Assembly (NCBI GenBank): GCA_027000105.1
Contig: JALTOP010000366.1
Location: 1-10,258 of the forward strand
Length of the DNA stretch: 10,258 nucleotides
Direction: 5' to 3'
Source: Planctomycetaceae bacterium
GTDB taxonomy: Bacteria > Planctomycetota > Planctomycetia > Planctomycetales > Planctomycetaceae
Shown: piece after piece, positions 7,641 to 10,258 of the stretch
Position numbering within the stretch: position 1 is the first letter of the stretch
Layout: every line of letters begins with the position of its first letter
The notes under the pieces: model-generated
Databases searched by the model: none
The model's input: only the letters and a program-made list of their open reading frames with translations
What the model was told of the DNA's origin: nothing
Made by a program: the position numbers and the translations under genes

Positions 7641-8981
7641 TCAGGCAAGAACGTCCTTGATGACTTTCCCGCCATTGACAATTTCAATGGGGCGATCACC
7701 AGGCGCCATGATTTCCTTGTCTGAATTGATTCCCATGGTGTGATAAACTGTCGCGAACAGATCCTGGCAGCCGACGGGATCTCTTTCCGGTTCGGTCGCG
7801 GTCGCATCAGAGGCACCATAAACGTAACCCCGCTTCACACCGCCCCCTGCCAGAACAACGCTGAACACCTTCGGCCAGTGATCTCGCCCGGCATCCTTGT
7901 TCATTTTGGGGGTTCGCCCGAATTCCGAGGAAACCATAATCAACGTGCTATCGAGCAAGCCTCGCTGATCCAGGTCCTTCACCAACTGGGAGAACGCCTG
8001 ATCGAAGGCGGGCATCTGGCTTTTGAAACCAGCCACAATCCGACTGTGCATATCCCACCCACCGTAAGTCAGGTTGACCAACCGCACACCTGCTTCTACC
8101 AACCGGCGAGCCATCAGCATGCGTGCACCAGCTGTATTACGACCATAAGCATCCCGCAGTTTGGCATCTTCCTTGTTCAGATCAAACGCCTCACGTGCTT
8201 GCGGAGAGCTGATCAGCGAATAAGCCCGCTCGTAGAACGTATCCATTGCGGAAAGCTTGTCGGACTTTTCCAGTTTTTTGAAGTGATCGTTCACCGCCTC
8301 CAGTGCACTTCGACGAGTGGCAAAACGGGACTCATCAATACCCGCGTACATATTCAAGTCCCGCACTTTGAACCCGCTGTTGGCAGGATCAGAGCCCAAA
8401 CTGAACGGAGCAAAGGAGGAACTGAGATAGCCCGTTCCCGCAAACTCGTTCGGCTGATTGGGAATGCAAACGTATGGAGGCAGATTGTTTCTCGGGCCAA
8501 ACTGCTGACTGATAATCGTCCCGATACTCGGATACTTCAACGCAGGGCTGGGACGATACCCCGTGTACATGTTGTGGGTGCCCCGCTCATGAGCTGCCTC
8601 GCCGTGACTCATCGAATTGATGATGGTCAGCTTGTCGGCGACCTGGGCTGTCTTGGCTAGAGTCTCCCCAAACAGTTTTCCGGGAATCTTTGTTTTAACC
8701 TGTCTCATCTCGCCGCGATACTCGATCGGTGCGTACGGTTTCGGATCGAACGATTCCTGATGCGCCATTCCACCCGGCAGATAAATATGAATAATCGACT
8801 TGGCCGTTCCCTCGAAATTCGGGTAATCCTTCAAATCTGCCCGGGCAGACTCCAGGCGAAACAGGTCAGGCAGGGTCAACCCGGTTCCCGCGATCGCACC
8901 GACGGTCAGAAAACCACGTCGAGACAAACGGCGAAAAAATGCGGGATTACAACTGGTACTCTTTTTGTTCTTGTGCCCCAT
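7641..8981 (-). CDS. Tat-exported DUF1501 family protein
   Basis: 446 residues, full length for the family. The ATG is preceded by GGGAGAG 7 bases upstream. The N-terminus is a twin-arginine signal: SRRGFL at 20-25, a hydrophobic stretch (TVGAIAGTGLTL) and likely cleavage after ARA at 46-48. DUF1501 belongs to the alkaline phosphatase/sulfatase-like fold group. Family hallmarks seen are GGMAHQESFDPKP (70-82), THNMYTGYRP (135-144), ARRLVEAGVRLVNLTYGGWDMH (291-312), SSEFGRTPKMN (351-361), GRDHWP (365-370) and the GGGVKRGYVYGASD segment (379-392). The usual catalytic Ser/Cys of sulfatases was not identified, so activity is open. It is the first gene of the cluster and follows the long non-coding region carrying the candidate promoter. 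DUF1501 and DUF1549/DUF1553 genes are typically neighbours in planctomycetes, which implies a shared pathway; the reaction is unknown. Tat export suggests that it folds, perhaps with metal, before export. Confidence 0.95.
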   Translation of the reverse strand: MGHKNKKSTSCNPAFFRRLSRRGFLTVGAIAGTGLTLPDLFRLESARADLKDYPNFEGTAKSIIHIYLPGGMAHQESFDPKPYAPIEYRGEMRQVKTKIPGKLFGETLAKTAQVADKLTIINSMSHGEAAHERGTHNMYTGYRPSPALKYPSIGTIISQQFGPRNNLPPYVCIPNQPNEFAGTGYLSSSFAPFSLGSDPANSGFKVRDLNMYAGIDESRFATRRSALEAVNDHFKKLEKSDKLSAMDTFYERAYSLISSPQAREAFDLNKEDAKLRDAYGRNTAGARMLMARRLVEAGVRLVNLTYGGWDMHSRIVAGFKSQMPAFDQAFSQLVKDLDQRGLLDSTLIMVSSEFGRTPKMNKDAGRDHWPKVFSVVLAGGGVKRGYVYGASDATATEPERDPVGCQDLFATVYHTMGINSDKEIMAPGDRPIEIVNGGKVIKDVLA

Positions 8982-9015
8982 CAGAAACTCTCCCTGGTAA
9001 GAATAAGGATTGTCT

Positions 9016-9029
9016 TTACCTACAGGTAA
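9016..9029. promoter_or_regulatory. Inverted repeat upstream of DUF1501, candidate operator
   Basis: TTACCT and AGGTAA form a perfect inverted repeat around 2 bases (TTACCTACAGGTAA), 35-48 bases upstream of the DUF1501 ATG. It lies just downstream of a TATAAA box, where a dimeric repressor could block transcription of the cluster. Six-base arms can arise by chance, so this stays a candidate. Confidence 0.35.
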
Positions 9030-9038
9030 TACAACTTA

Positions 9039-9044
9039 TTTATA
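9039..9044 (-). promoter_or_regulatory. Candidate -10 box for the DUF1501 cluster
   Basis: The minus strand reads TATAAA (TATAAAT with the next base), one mismatch from TATAAT, about 57 bases upstream of the DUF1501 start. No good -35 TTGACA lies 16-18 bases upstream; the nearest T-rich hexamers are poor. An activator-dependent or alternative-sigma promoter is possible, or none at all. Confidence 0.25.
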
Positions 9045-9364
9045 TGAAACGGTTCGACACAAAATTTCCTGCTACCAATCTTTTTTTCAAGATAAGGTCT
9101 CACCGATATTTTTTTGGGCAAACGACGTCCCGGCACGGCTGATCTGCTCTGACCACCGCAACCAGGATGAGATTCACAAAAGTTTTCGCACCGTTCGTAA
9201 ACTTCAACCGTTGGTAGTACAAAAACCGCTAACAATTCTTGAAACAAAAATAAGCCGGAGTCCGGGGAAGGATTGAGGGTATGCTTTAAGGTGGGCTTCG
9301 ACCGCCGTTCTCTACAGCAGGCCTGTGTTGTTTTCGTTGTTTTTCTGTGCTGGTAATAATATCG

Positions 9365-9499
9365 TCAGTACGCCAATCCTCCAAATACCAAACAACAGAA
9401 TAAATCAATAAGAGCAAATGTCAACACCCATTTGATCGATAAACGGGAATGGGCGGGAATTCCCCACGGGCCGCCCGGATGTATACAAAAGATTCGCAT
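9365..9499 (-). CDS. Doubtful small ORF, possible single-pass membrane protein of 44 residues
   Basis: From ATG at 9499 the frame encodes 44 residues: a short N-terminal part with HPGGPWGIPAHSR and then one hydrophobic stretch (WVLTFALIDLFCCLVFGGLA) long enough to cross a membrane, ending at TGA. A TTG start at 9562 would add 21 mostly Arg/Lys residues. AAAGAG lies only 2 bases before the ATG, too close for a good ribosome site, and I recognise no family. It is the only gene-like frame in the 860-base gap; chance is the more likely explanation. Confidence 0.2.
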   Translation of the reverse strand: MRIFCIHPGGPWGIPAHSRLSIKWVLTFALIDLFCCLVFGGLAY

Positions 9500-9708
9500 T
9501 GCTCTTTTTCGTCTACATCTTTTCCTTCGTTTTCGGTCGTTTTCAGTATCTCCCGAGTACAAGAAGGCTATCTGACTGAATCTCGACTTCTCCCTCCGTT
9601 AATACTGGCACAACCGGTACTCGCCTCATATCTTGCGCAAACCAGTCTGCTTCTCGCCTGCCCCGTAGCACTTTTTCAGACCTCAAATTGAGGGTTATCT
9701 TTCTCTGG

Positions 9709-9731
9709 TTCGTGCTCCGTTTCGTGCTCCG
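9709..9731. repeat. Short tandem repeat, two 11-base copies
   Basis: TTCGTGCTCCG occurs at 9709-9719 and again at 9721-9731, separated by a single T (period 12). It lies in non-coding sequence 114-136 bases past the methyltransferase stop. No function is evident; slippage or a duplicated binding site could explain it. Confidence 0.6.
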
Positions 9732-9844
9732 ATGTCGCACTATTTTTGTGTACCAACCCATTTGGGTGCATTAACCGAAAAATCAAGAGTAGAAAATGGA
9801 ATGACTCAGGGGTAATCAATATGTTTCGCAGCACGATCTTCGCC

Positions 9845-10258
9845 TTACGAGCGGCCCTGCACAATAAAAAACTTCCCACACGGTTTCACATCGAGTTTCT
9901 GAAAGAGTTGGGAGAGATGTTCCTCAAACCAATGGGACATGGGGGTGACCATGAGGAAGCGTCCTCTTTTCCTGAGAGCGTTACGGGCTGCACCGAAAAA
10001 TGCTTCCGCTCCTTTTTTGCGGGTGAAATAGGGAGGATTGACCACAACGAGGTCGAACCTTCCGGCACTATCCGCCTTGATCGCATCGGCTTGCACGATC
10101 TTCAATTGTTTCATTTGTTCCTGCGACAGATTTGATTCCGCATTTTTTCGAGTGCAATCGACCGCTCGGGCATTGCAATCGATAGCGGTCACTTTGACGT
10201 TCTTCCCACCTGCAAGAACCGCTGCAATTGCAACAACGCCGCTCCCGCAGCCTAAATC
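9845..10258 (-). CDS. Class I SAM-dependent methyltransferase, methyltransferase-small (RsmC-like) type, N-terminus cut by window edge
   Basis: The frame is open to the right edge; 137 residues to the stop are visible. They start inside SAM-binding motif I, DLGCGSG (visible residues 1-7), followed by AIDCNARAV with acidic D27, and the catalytic-type motif NPPYF at 74-78 (bases 10025-10039). NPPY/F marks enzymes that methylate an exocyclic amino group of adenine or guanine or a protein amide nitrogen; with the layout RFDLVVVNPPYF and the short C-terminal strands PCGKFFIVQG it best fits the MTS family that includes the rRNA guanine-N2 methyltransferases RsmC and RlmG. The substrate cannot be settled without the missing N-terminus. 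It is cytoplasmic, 863 bases from DUF1501, and probably unrelated to the secreted cluster. Confidence 0.9.
   Translation of the reverse strand, partial: DLGCGSGVVAIAAVLAGGKNVKVTAIDCNARAVDCTRKNAESNLSQEQMKQLKIVQADAIKADSAGRFDLVVVNPPYFTRKKGAEAFFGAARNALRKRGRFLMVTPMSHWFEEHLSQLFQKLDVKPCGKFFIVQGRS

Larger units (their letters stand above)
8982..9844. other. Long non-coding region between methyltransferase and DUF1501 genes
   Basis: About 860 bases with no ORF that resembles a known family. Contents seen: the candidate promoter and inverted repeat next to DUF1501, A/T-rich runs around 9079-9116, a doubtful small ORF at 9365-9499, a GC-rich inverted repeat GGGCGG/CCGCCC (9451-9476), short palindromes at 9255-9265 and 9681-9693, and an 11-base tandem repeat at 9709-9731. 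No tRNA-like fold, insertion-sequence end or CRISPR repeat was recognised. It may contain the 3' end of the methyltransferase transcript and the leader of the cluster. Confidence 0.6.

Noticed and set aside
7740..8660. 306-codon plus-strand open frame antisense to DUF1501
   Set aside because: The minus-strand frame encodes clear DUF1501 motifs; the plus-strand product has no recognisable domain, signal or ribosome site.
9451..9476. GGGCGG/CCGCCC inverted repeat as a terminator
   Set aside because: Only six pairs with a 14-base loop, no T-run on either strand, and far from a gene end.
9755..9766. Palindrome ACCCATTTGGGT after the methyltransferase as a terminator
   Set aside because: A stem of four pairs with a four-base loop is too weak and no T-run follows on the minus strand.
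9746..10135. 129-codon plus-strand open frame at the right end
   Set aside because: It overlaps the methyltransferase, whose minus-strand frame shows DLGCGSG and NPPYF.
9845..10192. Methyltransferase starting at the Met at 10192
   Set aside because: The same frame continues upstream to the window edge through the SAM-binding motif DLGCGSG, so this Met is internal.

Overview
The window looks like a piece of a planctomycete chromosome, most likely order Planctomycetales with moderate GC; I cannot fix the genus. The reason is a same-strand set of families that is almost diagnostic for this phylum: a DUF1501 protein, a pre-peptidase C-terminal (PPC) domain protein, a DUF1549/DUF1553 (PSCyt2/PSD1) protein and a planctomycete cytochrome c (PSCyt1) protein fused to WD40 repeats. 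Every credible gene lies on the minus strand, so the window reads from right to left.

Layout in transcription order: (1) 10258-9845, the C-terminal 137 residues of a class I SAM-dependent methyltransferase of the 'methyltransferase small' (RsmC-like) type, cut by the right edge. (2) 9844-8982, about 860 bases without a convincing gene; it holds small repeats, one doubtful 44-residue membrane ORF and, next to DUF1501, a candidate promoter with an inverted repeat. (3) 8981-7641, a Tat-exported DUF1501 protein. (4) 7437-4936, a Sec-exported protein with an IPT/TIG-like domain, two PPC domains, Ig-like domains and a Lys/Ala/Pro tail. (5) 4840-2393, a Sec-exported DUF1549/DUF1553 protein with two Big2-like domains and two cytochrome-c-type Cys motifs. 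(6) 2216 to beyond base 1, a Sec-exported PSCyt1 cytochrome, seven-bladed WD40 propeller and long coiled coil, cut by the left edge.

Genes 3 to 6 are separated by 203, 95 and 176 bases, each gap containing an inverted repeat just after the upstream stop. They are probably one transcription unit or a set of co-regulated units. All four products should work outside the cytoplasmic membrane. Together they look like an extracytoplasmic assembly: a phosphatase/sulfatase-fold-like DUF1501 protein, candidate heme proteins, and binding scaffolds (Ig-like, PPC, WD40, coiled coil). The families are well known in planctomycetes, but to my knowledge the function of such a set has not been established, so the cluster is the main candidate for an undescribed system here. 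No tRNA, rRNA, CRISPR array, transposase or phage gene was seen.
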